A stretch of 64,000 nt of DNA from Dendrobium chrysotoxum (GCA_019925795.1 CM034312.1:22471914-22535913); one strand, 5' to 3'. Shown: positions 1 through 13,227, counted from the first letter of the stretch. Numbers and translations are program-made. Notes: generated from the letters alone by a model not told the origin.

Positions 1-1331
1 AAGTTTGTTGAAATCAGAATTCAGATGGTCTCCGATTTAATTTTTGAAGATTCTAACTTGATTTTATCTTGAGATTCGTGCTTGATCAAGATAATTTTTT
101 GATGATATATCAATTATAAAACTATTATGAGAAAATTTTAATTAATAAAAATCGTTTTGGATATTATAAATTTATTTTAATTTGAAAAATTAAGAGTAAT
201 TTTTGCATTGTCACTCTTGCAAATCTGATTCTTAAAAACTATTTTTTATTACAAAATTTTTGAAAAATATAAAAAAAGTTCTAATAGGATAGAAATATGG
301 TAGCTTTTGAAAAAATAGAAGTATAAAAAATCCAAAACAAACCTTGAATATCCTTAAGAATAATAGTAATCTCAATCCGCTAAAAAAATGTAAAAAGCTT
401 CTTATAAAAATAATTTTTATTGCAAGTAATATTTCATAGATAATAAAAAGTTAATTTTTTATAAATCATAAGGGGTTAAAATATCGTAGAAAATTAATTA
501 ATGCTCATCTTGTAATAGAAGAACAAGGTTGTAAGAACCAGAAGAATGAGAGGTTCATGGCTCGATCGGCCAAACAAGGGTTAAATCAGATGATGTAATA
601 AATAATAATATTATTAAAAATTAATAAAATTCACATAATAATTATTATCATTCCAAATACGAGACAAAAAAAACATTAAACTAAATAACAAACTATGAAA
701 CATAAAACCTACATAATTAATTAAAAGAATTATTTTTAAAATCTAACATAAGAGCACAAAAATTCCAAACCTCATAATTCTAAGAATTTACTCTCATTAT
801 AATATGATTATTTTAAATTTAAATATCTTTCAATTTTTAAATATGATTTTTAATCTAAATTTAATTTACATATAATCGTATAATTAAATATAAATTATTA
901 CTACTTTATATTATATATTTAGATATAATTTATAAATATAAATTATATAACAAATTCATATTATGAAATTATATATATAAATCATTTATGTGTATAATTA
1001 AATATATAAAAATTATTTATTTATAATGTATATTTAAATATATAAAAATTAAATAGATAAAAAATAAATATTATTCATATTATAAAAATTAGTTAAAAAT
1101 CTGTTAAAAAAAGATACATGTTGTAAAATGAAACTAAATAGAGCTTTTTGCTTTGTATGTTTTAGTTTCATATCACTTGTAAAGTTTTAATTTATGTAGT
1201 TTGTATAATTTTTTGTTTTTAGTCATGATAGGAGCTTATAGGGAGTGGTGGGGCAATGTGAGAATATTTAAAACTATTCTTAATTATATTATTTAACACT
1301 CATTTAAGAGTTTTAATATATAATATTTATT
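1..1331. other. AT-rich intergenic DNA, no gene seen
   Basis: Very AT-rich sequence with runs of A and T and short TATA-type repeats. No coding similarity, RNA gene or transposon end was recognised on either strand. Confidence 0.6.
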
Positions 1332-1610
1332 TAAAGGGAAATTTACATACATACCACTTTCTTTCATGCTATTTATATATCTAACACCCAAAACTTTAAT
1401 ATTACATTTCTATTACTCATTTAAAATTTTAATATCAAATATACCACTCCTATATTTCATTATCACTACCCATACCACTCTACAAACTTTAATATTTCAT
1501 TCCATGCGCCCATTTTTCTTCTATGAATGATAGACATGTAATATTAAAGTTTTAGGTGTTAGATATATAAATAGCATGAAATAAAGTGGTATGTATGTAA
1601 AGATCCCTTA
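1332..1610. mobile_element. MITE with about 75-bp terminal inverted repeats
   Basis: The first 75 bases and the reverse complement of the last 75 agree closely. Both read roughly TAA(A)GGGA followed by TTTACATACATACCACTTT, then a shared stretch down to ACTTTAATATTACAT. The element is about 280 bp and non-coding. Flanks are AT-rich (TTATT/TATTAA), so the target duplication, and with it the superfamily, cannot be fixed by eye. It would fold into a long hairpin if transcribed. Confidence 0.8.
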
Positions 1611-2389
1611 TATTAATTTATTAAGTTTAATATTATATTTAATACTAAATTAATATGTTTAATTATTTAAATAAAAACATTATTGAATTGGCCTGGTTTT
1701 AGAAAATCAGGACCGGTTCACCGGTTCAACCGGTGGTTCTTGCAGTACAGCCCGAGTTTGATGCAAAATTGGTTCTTAAGTTTGTTCTGATCGGCCTTGA
1801 TCTGATTTTTAAAACTATGTGGAGGAAGATTTGTCATTTATTTTTTATATCACCGTTTTATAATTAATGTAGGAAAAAATTATTCTTTAATCTTATATTA
1901 CCACTTATAATTTACACTATAATTAATGTAGGAAAAAATTATTCTTTAATCTTATATTACCACTTATAATTTACACAATCTTATACTCTTTATGTAAATT
2001 TCTTCATCAAAATTATAGAAAATATTTTATACTTGATTAAGTTAATATTTTTCAGACATTTTTATGATGAATATCATTATGTGCAGAATACTGAACCTAT
2101 AGAGTGAGGATCATTCTTAATTGACTTAGAGGCTAGCTATTTATAAGTATTTAAAATTCAGTGGTATTCTAAGTGCGGTGTTTTTGAAATTCAAGATATC
2201 ACTTTTTATGTTTGATTGTAACAAAATAAAATTAAAAAAAACTATTAATCTAAACTATAAAGAGGGGTTTTGGGACGGAGAAGGAAGAGATGGCTGGTCG
2301 GGGTTGGCACGATGACGATGAATGCAATAGGACGGCTTTGCATGGCAAGTGGACTCACCATAGTGGCTTTATGATAGTGGTATCATAGG
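1611..2389. other. Intergenic DNA with a 59-bp perfect tandem duplication
   Basis: Non-coding. A 59-base unit at 1861-1919 is repeated head to tail at 1920-1978 with no difference seen except at the extreme end, which suggests a recent duplication. Around 1690-1760 there are clustered CCGGTT motifs resembling the ends of some plant MITEs, but no matching second end was found. 2260-2389 is relatively G-rich with no recognisable gene. Confidence 0.6.
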
Positions 2390-2609
2390 TGTAATAGTCC
2401 AAACTCTTAACTATCAAGATATTACCGCTTTGGCCTAAAAGCCTCACAGTTTTATCCTATTAGTGTAACTTCCTAGTAAGTCACCCATCCTAGAGTTGCT
2501 CCAAGATGAGCATATTTAATTGCAGAGTTTCTTATTAAAATTCTAGCTATTACACCAAAAGGAGTCTCAATGTTTAAGAGTTTAGCCTTTTTATTAAAGC
2601 GGTTTCACA
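2390..2609 (-). repeat. Cassandra 3' LTR with 5S-like segment
   Basis: Lower-coordinate LTR. The 5S-like part is about 2468-2530 in reverse orientation (AGTCACCCATCC then CTCCAAGATGAGC then TGCAGAGTTT). The purine-rich tract lies on the minus strand just above 2610 (complement of CTCCTCC). Confidence 0.85.
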
Positions 2610-2822
2610 ATCTCCTCCACTTAAGTAACTGGCGTTCTTGTCAGCATCTTTATTTCAAAATCATCCACTAGGAAGATAGGATTCTAGAGGTGGCCTCTGA
2701 AAGTTTAAGTGGTGGCTCCCTTCATGTAGCACTTTGTCCCATACAGGGTTCAAGAGGTGTCTCTCATGGCTTAACACTTTATCTTGTATGTCACTTAGTT
2801 GCCATCTTCTGGTTGGTGTATT

Positions 2823-2834
2823 GCTCTGATACCA
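2823..2834 (-). other. Primer-binding site of the Cassandra element
   Basis: On the minus strand this reads TGGTATCAGAGC, the standard initiator tRNA-Met primer site of plant LTR retrotransposons, one base from the 5' LTR edge. Confidence 0.9.
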
Positions 2835-2835
2835 T

Positions 2836-3060
2836 TTATAACAGCCTAAACTCTTAAACTATCAAGATATTGTCTGCTTTAGCCTAAGACCCTCATAGTT
2901 TTATCCTGTTGGTGTAACTTCCCTGTAGGTCACCCATCCCAGACTTGCTCCGGGATGAGCAAACTTAAATGCAGAGTTTTTTTACAGAAATTTCAGCCAT
3001 TATACCAAAAAGCACCTCGATGTTTAAGAGTTTAATTTCTTTTACTTAAGGGGTTTCACA
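2836..3060 (-). repeat. Cassandra 5' LTR with 5S-like segment
   Basis: Upper-coordinate LTR, the promoter-bearing one for this orientation. The 5S-like part is about 2917-2980; AGGTCACCCATCC is an exact match to the complement of the conserved plant 5S box. Such sequence can recruit RNA polymerase III; whether this copy does so is inference. Confidence 0.85.
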
Positions 3061-3254
3061 ACAGGAGTTTACAAATGGGGGTCTTATGAATTGGGGGGTT
3101 GCGTAATGTTGGGGTCGTAATTGAAGGTCGTGTTGGAGAGTAGGATCAGCGGAGTCACAGGTGCTCAAGGGGGGTTAGGTTTAAAAGCCAAGGGTTTCAT
3201 CGTTGTTGCATCATGTAGTTTGCTCTGCAAATGGTTGTGCGATTTAATATTCAC
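3061..3254. other. G-rich intergenic stretch
   Basis: Flank of the Cassandra insertion, rich in GGGG runs. No gene, RNA or repeat end recognised. Confidence 0.5.
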
Positions 3255-3859
3255 ATAAACAATAAAGTTTAGAAAATAACTATAACACTCTCAAATGTCT
3301 ATTGTTTCAAATTTAAATACATAGATACATGTATAATTAAATATGCTATAATATGTAAAATTTATTTTTAAATGATGTTTATAGTTTTATAAATGTTAGC
3401 CACAAAACAACAATGCAATCCCTTGGAATTGGCTTTATTTGAATCTTCAGCGAATCCTTTTGAGCATGAACCCCAATTGAGTTTATCTTGGAATTGCCTT
3501 CAATTGCACTTTTGCTTGGTTACTAAGCACTGATCAAGCTTAAGCTTTATTTGAGATAATTTTTCCACTACCTTCTATAATAGTTTAACTTTCATTTTCC
3601 CCCATAGAATTAACATAAAGGTTCAGAGTTTACTGATGCATATTTCAAAACATTTTATAAATTTAATTCTTTAAAACACTAACACATAAAATACTATTAT
3701 AAGAATGCATATGTCCCAATTCCTGCTTATATCTCCACTTTCACTTATGTCTCCCTTTACCTCTCACACCTACACATAGCAAGTGGGGCTAGAATCCCTC
3801 CCACATTTGCATTAAGCAGATGGGACCAAAAAAGTATTTACAGTGTTGCTTAACCTCCC
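3255..3859 (-). repeat. Distal part of the gypsy 3' LTR (below the insertion)
   Basis: Interpreted as the continuation of the LTR that starts at 11213 on the minus strand, cut by the 3860-10146 insertion. A block at 3779-3830 (GCAAGTGGGGCTAGAATC...) is repeated in diverged form at 10168-10230 just across the insertion, as expected for a tandem repeat within one LTR. The lower boundary is not determined. Confidence 0.4.
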
Positions 3860-4479
3860 TGTTGACATCATTTTTGTATGAGGTCACTAGGATCAATCTA
3901 GACCTTAGGAGCAATCCAGATGTTAGGTCAATACAGATTCAAATCAAGCCTAGACTTCAAACCTATCCAGATTTTAACTCCATTCAAACCTCAATCAACC
4001 TAGACTAGTTAATCCAGCTTCCTATCAAACTTCAATCTTATTACAATCGTTAACAATCATTTAAATGATTGTCAATGATTTAGGTAATTCAAATTCAAGT
4101 ATCTAAATCCAAAATCTAGATCAAATCCAAAAATTCAGACCAAAATCCAAGTCCAAAGGCCTAGGTCCTGAAAGCATTTTCCAATAATTTTTTAAATATT
4201 TCAAACCCCAGTCAAATGACCCCTAAATCATGATCTATCAATTACAATTTGATGAGGCATGTCTCTAGGGTCTATCCTCCAAATTTAAACTCATTCTGAG
4301 ACTTCTAGTCTCAGAAACTGAATTTATTTTTAATGATAGTAAAACTTTCAAATATTTACGGCCTATGCCACTAGACTTGCCACCTAGTGGATCTTGACCT
4401 TAGAACCTTCTCCAAAGCCTCTAACCACATCTAGACCCTTGATTTTGATATGTTGAGTAGTAAAATATATTTTGGTGGA

Positions 4480-5020
4480 CCTACTTTGACCCCCAGTTGA
4501 CCAGGGGTCAAAATGACCAAAATGCCCCTTAAGGGCAATTTTGGAGTTTTCTTTAAACTTCAACATGGCCTATTATAATCAAGCCTTAAAACCTCTTCCA
4601 ATGTATCCTAACCACCATTAGAAGTGTATTGGACTCAAACCTAGACTATGGTCAAACTTGGTTGATTAGGTCATTAAGTTTTGACCAAAATACTCCTTAG
4701 GGGTTTGAATACTCATATTAAACCAAATGGCCTCATTTTTGCATAAGACCTGTTCTATTCAACTCAAAACATAAAAAAAAACTTGTTCAACCCAACCCAA
4801 GTTCTGGGTCAACCTGGTTGACCAAGTCAACCTAGGTTGACCAAAGAGGCCCTTAAGGGTCCAAACAGTCAATTTGACTAAAATGACCTCTCCAATCCTT
4901 GAAATAACCTCCAACAGATTTTACGTATCATTTCAAACTTGCTGAGCCCAAATCTAGGTCCTAGGTTAACTTGGTTGACCAAGTTAACTTAGGTTGACCC
5001 AACATCCCTTAAGGATTCAA
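4480..5020. repeat. Tandem array of TTGACC palindromes, copy 1
   Basis: Diverged units of roughly 150-170 bp, each holding GGTTGACCAAGTCAACC or a close variant followed by CCCTTAAGGG and then AATGACC. TTGACC/T is the core W-box bound by plant WRKY factors, here arranged as near-perfect palindromes. The equivalent array in the second copy is at 15540-16220. Binding is inference. Confidence 0.75.
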
Positions 5021-5431
5021 ATTGGTATATCCAACCCATTTGGCCAAATCAACTTCCTCATGTTTTCAAACCTATTCCAAAGGATGATTCAAATATAACC
5101 AAACTCACTATAAGTCAAATCAAACTTACTTTGATCAAGTCAACTCATGAAGACTTGGTCAAAGTCACTTAAGCTCTCATATTCTTATTTCAAATCCTAA
5201 TCCTTAAGCTTTAAACCATCTCCAACCCATCCCACCAACACTCAAACCTTACCTCCATGCCACCTCACCAGTCAACATGTTTGGTTGACTGGTCAAACCA
5301 ATCAACACAATTATTTAAGTGGATTAAGAATAGTCAAATGGTCAAATTACTCAACCCATGTGAATCCATGCACCATATGCCTTCCCCAGTCTTTTAGATA
5401 GCCTTAGGGGGTACTTGGCAGTAACCTAAAG

Positions 5432-5432
<1 letters not shown>

Positions 5433-5466
<34 letters not shown>
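5433..5466. repeat. (CT)17 microsatellite
   Basis: Thirty-four bases of uninterrupted CT inside the giant element. Copy 2 has only interrupted CTCTC at the equivalent place (about 17135-17155), so this is a copy-specific expansion. Confidence 0.95.
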
Positions 5467-5469
<3 letters not shown>

Positions 5470-8400
5470 TCACTCCTAGCAATCATTAGCGATAATATGG
5501 AAAAAAAGAAAAATCCATTATTCTCTCTTACCCTATTCATTTCTTCTTATCCATCAGCTCCTAGCCCCTCCAATTGAGCACTTATCTTCTCCAGCTATAA
5601 GAAAAGCTTCCCCAAGCTTTTCCCTACCTTTGTCAAACTCAAAAAACACCATTTAGTGAAGAGAGAGAGAGAGAGATAGTAAGAGAAAGAGGATTTGCAT
5701 TAGCATATTCAGATATAACATTAAAAGTTCTTGAGCCCTTCAGTAAAGTTATAGACGATCTCTCCAGCTTTCCAACAAGCTCAAAAACTCTAAAATCCAT
5801 TCATTGGATTGTAAGATATCTCAACTTTAAGTTTAAACTTCAATTTGAAAATATAGAAAATCTATAATACATGGAGCCTTTAAACTCCAGGTATTGTAAG
5901 GTTAGGTTACCTTTAATCTGTGTTTCAAATTTCATTAAATTTGAATGAGTATTTTTTAAGTTATGAAATTTGAATATTTCAGCTCAATTTGAATTGATTC
6001 TTAATCGGCTAATCAGAGCCATCCGATCACGTGTTTAGCGCGATTGGACGGCTCTGAGCTTGCCACATCACCCAGTTCAAATGACGTGTCTTTGACAGGG
6101 ATCGAGCACGGGTAAGCTGGGATCCTACATGCCGACGTAACTCCATCTCGGCACTACACGTGTCTCAGTTTCGACCTAACGGTCGAAACCCGAAGCTGAC
6201 GTGGTTAAGTCAAAATTGCGTTAGCAGTTTCGACCAGCCACTTGGCCTGACACGTGTCAGCGTCAGAAACGGCGCACCGCCATTTTAATAAAAAAATTTG
6301 AATTAACTAAATTCAAAATAGCCAAAACTTTAAAAATTCACAGTAAATATCTTTTTCACCAAATTTTATGTTTTTGGTATCATTGGAAATGTATTTTCAT
6401 ATAAAATTTATTAAAAATTAAAATCAAGTTATTTTGATCACTAGTTTGTGAGTAAATGTGTTTGTTCAAAATCCATTTTTATCAAATTATTCACAACCCA
6501 GTGGTCAAACTAGACCCAAATTTTAGTGAAAAATATTTAGGTATCTTAGGCATTTATTATAACTTTCTTGAGATGAGATATCCATTGGATTGCTGTGATG
6601 TGAATTTTCAAAGTATTGGGATTTTTGGACCAAAAAATTTAAAAATTCATAACTCTCTAAATTATTAGAATTAGGTTGTAAAATTTTTATGGTATGCTTG
6701 TATCATTGTCATGGTTAGCTGGATATAGATTGGAACCTAACTGAACACTAGTGACACCTAGAAAAAATAATTAGGATAAGGTCTAGTCAAGTTAGGAAAA
6801 TTTTAGGAAATTATACATACACCTAATAGGGGTGAAACTTGACCATAGTGAACTTAGTGTCATTATACACTATAGGTTTAAATTTCATTCAATTTGGAGT
6901 TCATTAGGTCAGAAATTAAGCAAGTCAAAATTTAGTATTTTTAGGGACCCAAAAACTTCAAAAAATTGTAATAAATCCAAATTAGTTTTAAAAAATATAA
7001 ATAATACATAAAACTAACCAGAATTTAATCCTCTACCTAGAAAAAGTAAAAGCCCCATCACTGGACCTTTAATTTGACTTTAATTTAAGTTTTAATAAAA
7101 ATTAATATTTAATTAATTAAAAATTAAAAATTATTAAAAATTCTAAATAAATTTTAAACACTTGAAACCACTCTCATGAATCATCCCTGACCTTTGGAAG
7201 TGATTCCACACAGTTTTGGATGAGTTTGGATCAAAACAATCAAAACCTTCCTAATTAAATAATTTTAAAAAATCCATTAATTATCCAAACTTTGAAAAAT
7301 CATAAATAATTCTAAAAAAATCTAAATTGATAATACTTAGTGTCATTCAACACCATTTGAGGTCTAGTATTTTTTAGACATGACAAACCAATAGAGATAG
7401 TTCAAAATAAGGTTATAACTTAATGTAAAAAATTTTAAATTAAGTAAACTCAAAGGTATTAGACTCCATGTAAGGTCTAATATTCATTAAAAATATCAAA
7501 CCATAAAAAATCAAGTAAAATCAAAACGTCAACTTTTCAGTCAACTCTAGTTCAAATTTCAACTCAAATTTTATAAATTCATAACTAAATATAGAAAAAT
7601 CTAATTTGAGTAAACTTACAGTATAATTACTCATCTTAAGGTCTAGTATTTAAGTAAAATATTAAAACTCCATAAATCAACCTTCATTAAAAAGTTAAAA
7701 TTTGACCCCTTTAATTAATGTATTTAAATAATTCAAATAATTCCAGAAAATTAATATTTAATTTAAAAATCCAGAAAACTTTAATCCAACATTAAAACCA
7801 GCATCAAATCATTTTAATTAAAATTTGTCAACCTTCAAACCTTTAATCAATCAAGTTACTTAATTCATACAGGTTACTACTTGGTAACCCAGCCTTACGA
7901 GCCTATTGACTTAGCCCTAAAGAATATGAAATAAACTTCATGGCCCTAGTTTAATAAAAATAGTAATTACTTAACCCTGAAATACACTTTAAAATAAATT
8001 CCAAAATATTAAGACTTAAACTTGAATCAAAATCCCCCTTAAACTTTTCAACCAATCAAAACATCAAAAAACTTTAACAAATTATCATACATAGGATATA
8101 TCCAAACCACATAACCTACCTCACACACTTTAGATGATTTGTTAGGACAACCAACTCTAGTCTTAGGCTAGGCCGATGCTTTACTTTCTTGCTGTTGTGT
8201 GCCGGGCTTTTCGAGTTTTTATTACATGTTGTTTGAAAATTGATTAATTAATGTGATTATTTATTTAATTTCTGTAATCTATGAATTGATTTGATGGGCA
8301 TTAAATTACCCTTAGGTTAAGAGCAATTTAAATGCTGACATAATCTTATATAGGTAGCCATTCTTATACCATACAGGGCATAAAAATTAAAGGGGGCAAA

Positions 8401-10146
8401 ATTAAATTTAAACTAATCAAATTTTTACATGTGCTTTGCTATGCTAAGTCTCCTTTTAAATCAAAAGAGCATGCCCAAGTATGGCTGGTTTGAGTACTTT
8501 TAATTTTAATATATAACTGCTTGAGATATGATTTCAAATTATAACTGCTTAAGATAACCCTACAGGATGTTTAAGTTTAAAATTTTTTAATTCAAATATA
8601 ATTTAAGTTGAGTCAAGAGTTATAATATTTAAAGTGATTTGAGATGAGAAAAAAATTTAATTTGGAATCCAAAGAGAAAAGAACAGCCCCCAGGGGATAG
8701 TTCTTATCCATTTGGAGTTCCAAATCTTGATAATTTTTAAATATCCAAAGGGAAAAGATAACACCCATTTCGAGGGAGAGTTTCTTCCCTTTAGATATCA
8801 GAACCTGATGGATCCAAAGAGCCTGCAGAAGGACAAAGAAGTGAAGATCGAAAAGAATCCTGTTCTTAAAGTCACTTGAGTCCTAGGGAGTAGAATCCGG
8901 GTTATCGTCAATGGTACCCGGCCACTTTACTTTTTTTGTAGACCCTGGGTTGTAATATTAATTGGCACTTGCCATATAGACTGTTAAATTTATTTAATTA
9001 ATTTGATTTGATTTAATTGATTATTTACTTTATTTACGATTAGGATTACCTGTTGAAGGCTCGTGAGGGAACGTTAAAAACTTTTCTACTTTAATTAAAT
9101 TAAAAACTTTAAGCTTAGATAGAAACTCTAATGATTTTAAGAAGTCTGGGACCGGCCCAGGAGTTCACATACATTATATTTTAATATTCTCTTCTTTGTT
9201 AGGCACTTCCCCACCTGCGGGTTCTAGCAAGTCACCTAACCTATTAGGGTGTAGTTCTGTCAAGGGAATGTTGAGCAATCTCTAAGATAAAAATATTATT
9301 AAGCCTTTTTTAAAAACTACTTCGTATTCAATTTTAAGCATTCACTGAGTCAATTTGCATGCATTATATTAGATACAAATTAAATGAGTCTAAAATTTAA
9401 TTTCATTTTACTTTAAACTTCATTTTACTCAACATAAGTCAAGGGGATAATTAGGATCTACTCTAGATGTCGGCCCCATTTTTTCAAATTTAATTAAATA
9501 ACGTCCCTACCACTCTTACATAAAAGATTGGATTCATGGATTTTAAGCGACTAGGTGGTTAGCTGGCTCCCCAATTCAGTTCGGGGTAAGTCTAGGTTTA
9601 CACTGCATTAGCTAGGTTCGGGTTACTAATTTTTTAGTGCCCAATTTAGATTTAGGTTCTGAGGCAGGTTTAGACTATAAGATCTCAACCTTTTGGAAAT
9701 ATAATCCTTATTTTTTAATAAAATTGACAACTCAAATTAAATCTCTTTCAATTCAAAATTCAAGCTTGAAGCCCAACACTTAAGATAGGCTGGGGTGCTT
9801 CTGAAATATTTCAGAAGCCCAACATTTTGGGAAGATATATTATCTTATTATCATAATTTTGATTATGAAATTAATGATCATTTATCTCGATTATTATAGT
9901 AAAACACTCGATCAAAAATTATTTTGACCCTTTGGGATCATATTTGATTCTTCCCTGAGTTTGACTACGATAATCAGGATGAACTCATAATTTTATAATT
10001 TGAACCTATTAGGGAATGATATATTTGCCTCCTGAGGCGATATATCGTTCATGATGATGTGTTCAATTTTAAAGCGAAAATTCTAAAATTAAGTTCTCCC
10101 AAAGAAAATTAACTTTTCAAAACTCCAACACTTTTTTAATCAAACA

Positions 10147-11213
10147 CTCCCACACATGCTTTCAATAAGTGCAAGTGGGGCCAGAATCTCTCCTATATAT
10201 GTATTGGGTAGATGGGGTCATAAGAGTACACTCAGGATCTTTATAACATAATAAAGAGTGTACTTTTTCACCTTTCACTATAGAATATATCCATACCATG
10301 TAATGTAGGATGCAGATGCAATGAAATAGTACTCAATATAATATCTAGAAAGTGCACAATTTTTAGTGAAATTAATACTACTGGTAAAATAAAATACTCA
10401 CTGAACTTCTCATTTCTAATTTTTTAACTTCAAAGGAACATTTACATGAATATTGTAAAACTTTTATATATCTATTATATTTTCCACGAAAGACTCAATT
10501 CAATAATTTACTCAAAAAAGTTTGTAGAAAAAATCAACGGTTGAAAACTCAATTTCTTATAGTCAAAACATTCATAATACAGAGTATCATAACACATTAA
10601 AAATCACACAATGAAAACTACATAAAACTCAAGAAAAACACATTTTTGTTAACATCTTATAAATTTATTGAAATTAAAATCAAAGACGAGTTTAGGAGTC
10701 TATCTTGAGCTCTACAATATCCCAAAAAGGCTTGACGGATAATTAACAAGCTTTGGCCTCTAAACTCTATCTCCCCCTTTCTCTTTGTTCTCCTCTCCTC
10801 CCCTTCTTCTCCTTCCTTTATCAAGGATGGGAGTAGAATGAATTGCTAGATAGTTTTAGATATTTTATTATTTAAAACCACTAATTTTGACATAGCATCG
10901 TAGTGCTCACTTTTCCAGCACCGTAGTGCTCCCAGAGAATATTCCACATACTCCCAGAATATTCTCACCTGAAACCGACATCACGGTGGTACATCTTTGC
11001 ACCGTGACGCACACTCAAACCTATTTTTTATCCAAAAACCTAAGAGCTCAATACCCAAAAAGAAATTTTAAATTTCAGATTTTCGCTTCTTAAACCTCAA
11101 ACTTTAGTTACTATCTATAACATTCAACATTCTAAGACTCATAATTACTAATTAGTTAAAACTAATGATCATTAATAAGAAAACTACCTGAATTTTGGGT
11201 GACAAATATTACA
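10147..11213 (-). repeat. Proximal part of the gypsy 3' LTR
   Basis: On the minus strand the LTR would begin TGTAATATTTGTCACCC at 11213, directly after the polypurine tract. It contains TAGTGCT repeats around 10880-10930 and no coding sequence. The giant element's insertion at 10146/10147 separates it from its distal part. Confidence 0.6.
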
Positions 11214-11229
11214 TTCTCCCCTCTTTACA

Positions 11230-13227
11230 AAGAATATCGTCCTTAACATTCCAAATCTACGATCCAGACAGTCAGAACTCAGTCAAAACAAGTGCTTATA
11301 CAACTATCTCATCTTTGACTCTTTCTCCCAGTTTTCTTCTCACTTTGACCTATAATTCCACTAAATGTTAACCATCAAAATATGCTTATTCCTTAACTAT
11401 TTAACATCAAAAGCTAGAATACATTCAGGTTCTTCTCTATATGTCAAATTGGGCTACACTTCCACTTCAGCTTCAAGAACTCTCTGATTTACATTTGATA
11501 CTCATTTTTTCAATACTGACATATAAAACACATTATGAATATCTAACTTGTGGTCTAGCTGAAACAACTTGTAAGTAGAGTTCCTAATCCTCTCAATCAC
11601 CTCAAATGGTCAAATATACCAAGAAATCAGCTTGCTAACTTTGCCAAATCTATTCACACCATTCATCGGGCTGACCTTTAGATATACAAAATTATCCACT
11701 TGAAATTCCAAAAACTAACTTCAAGTCAAAGTATTTTCTCTGCTTATCCTAAGTTGTTTCTAACCTTATTCTGATTAGTTTGATTTTCTCAGTAATATTG
11801 TCCACCAATTTAGAACCAATCAGCTTTCTTTCTTATACCTTGACCTAAGACAATATTGTCCTTCAACTCCTTTTATATAGAGCTTCATAATGAGCCATAT
11901 CAATACTTAGCTAGAAGTTGTTGTTGTAAGAAAAGTTAATCAGAGGTATATGGTCCTCCCAACTTATACCAAAATCTAGAACATAGAGCCTCAACAGATC
12001 TTTCAAAATTTGAATAACCCTTTCAGACTACTCATTCTTCTAGGGATGATCAAAAAGTCGCATTGAAATTCAACTTCATCCCCAGACTTTCCTAAATGCC
12101 TTTCTAGAGTTTCAAGGTAAACTTGCCATCATGATCAGAAATAATAACCTTAAGAAGTCCACGTAGTTTGATAATCTCTTTCATGTATAGCTGATCCAAT
12201 TTATAAGCAGAATTAGCCTACCTTATTGGGAAAAAATGAGCACACTTCATCAATATATCCATAATCACCCATATTACATTATGGCCTTTAGCTAGGCCTT
12301 AGAAAGCCCATAGAAAAATCCATGGTGATCTTCTTCCATTTTCACTCAAAAATAGGCAACATCAATAATAGTCCACTAATTTTCTGATGTTCAACTTTAA
12401 CCATCAAATATGCTTCACATTTAGAGATAAACTATGCTATTTCTTTTTTCAATCTTGGCCACCAGAACATGCATTTCATACAATGATACATCTCATTTTT
12501 TACCTAGATGAATAATATACCAGAATACTGGGTTTCATGTAAAATCTCTCGCTCCCCAGATCATCCCTATCTAGGACCCATAATCTACTATCGCAGAAAA
12601 CCACACCCTGCTCGTCTATATATAACTCAGGTTTGGTGCTAGACTTAATCTGACCCAATAACCTCACATGTTTTTCATATGCCTTCTAAGCTCATTTAAT
12701 CTTGTCTTATAAGGAAGACTAAACTATCATATGAGAACTAACTCCAAAAAACACATTAGATGAAGATACTTTGAACTCCAACCTCTCCATTTCCTTAATT
12801 AATGCCTGCTCAGAATTAATCAGGCTGGTTACTAGTCCTATGGATTTTTTGCTCAATGCATCAACAACCATATTCCTTTAACCCAACTAATAAATGATGT
12901 CCATATCATAATCCTTAATCAGCTCCAACAGCCTTCTTTGCCTCAAATTTAGCTCTTTCTAGATGAAAATATACTTCAAACTCTAGTGGTCAATATAAAT
13001 CTCATAGTTGATACCATACATATAATGCCGTATAATTTTTAATACAAAAATAATTACTACCAACTCCAAATCATGAGCCAGATAATTTTTCCCATATGAC
13101 TTGCATAAGCCATTAACTTTCCACTTTGTTGTAACACACACCCTAGGCCTATTAATGAAGTGCCACTGTACACTTGGAATCCCTATGTACCTGACATAAT
13201 AATCCATATAAGAGTTGACTTTAGACA
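11230..13227 (-). pseudogene. Gypsy RNase H end and integrase, degenerate
   Basis: The first part (from 13227) encodes YLAHDLELVVIIFVLKI and HYMYGINYEIYIDH, the conserved RNase H tail. Around 11850-11600, conceptual minus-strand translation gives LIGSKLVDNITEKIKLIR and, further on, a GQP.EW..RF.K..KL-like stretch and a VLYVSIEK-like stretch. These match the integrase C-terminal region that normally reads as LxGP.LV..T.EK...IR, then SPMKGV.RFGK..KL, then HNVFHVS..RK. Many stops and frame changes are present. The reading frame upstream of 13227 continues at 26178, across a nested insertion. Confidence 0.75.

Larger units (their letters stand above)
2390..3060 (-). mobile_element. Cassandra-type TRIM retrotransposon
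   Basis: Two direct repeats (2390-2609 and 2836-3060) flank a 226-bp non-coding interior. Each repeat carries, on the minus strand, a segment clearly related to plant 5S rRNA, including the conserved GGATGGGTGACC box and an AACTCTGCATTTAAG-like stretch. The complement of an initiator tRNA-Met primer-binding site, GCTCTGATACCA, lies directly next to the upper repeat, so the element points to the minus strand. Bases before and after it (ATAGG and ACAGG) look like a 5-bp target duplication with one change. Short LTRs, a Met primer site, no ORF and a 5S-derived promoter are the known hallmarks of Cassandra. Total length 671 bp is within the family's range. It depends on another element for reverse transcriptase and integrase. 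Confidence 0.9.
3860..10146 (+). mobile_element. Giant non-coding TG...CA element, copy 1 (probable solo LTR)
   Basis: Starts TGTTGACATCATTTTTGTAT, ends TTTTTAATCAAACA, and is flanked by a perfect 5-bp direct repeat CTCCC (3855-3859 and 10147-10151). TG...CA ends plus a 5-bp duplication mark integrase-mediated LTR-retrotransposon insertion. No coding domain, primer site or internal pair of terminal repeats was found in 6287 bp, so the simplest reading is a single very long LTR left by recombination. The same family occurs at 14269-22647 with matching ends and shared landmarks: a TTGACC array, a GC-rich block at about 6000-6290, a GTGCCGGG...TTTCGAG block near 8200, an ATACAGGGCAT block near 8380 and a TTAGGCAC..CC block near 9200. 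A LARD-like non-autonomous element is the alternative. The + strand is assigned only from the reading used here. Confidence 0.75.

Noticed and set aside
1690..1815. Possible MITE end with CCGGTTCACCGGTTCAACCGGT-like sequence
   Set aside because: No matching inverted partner or target duplication was found nearby; too weak for a feature of its own.
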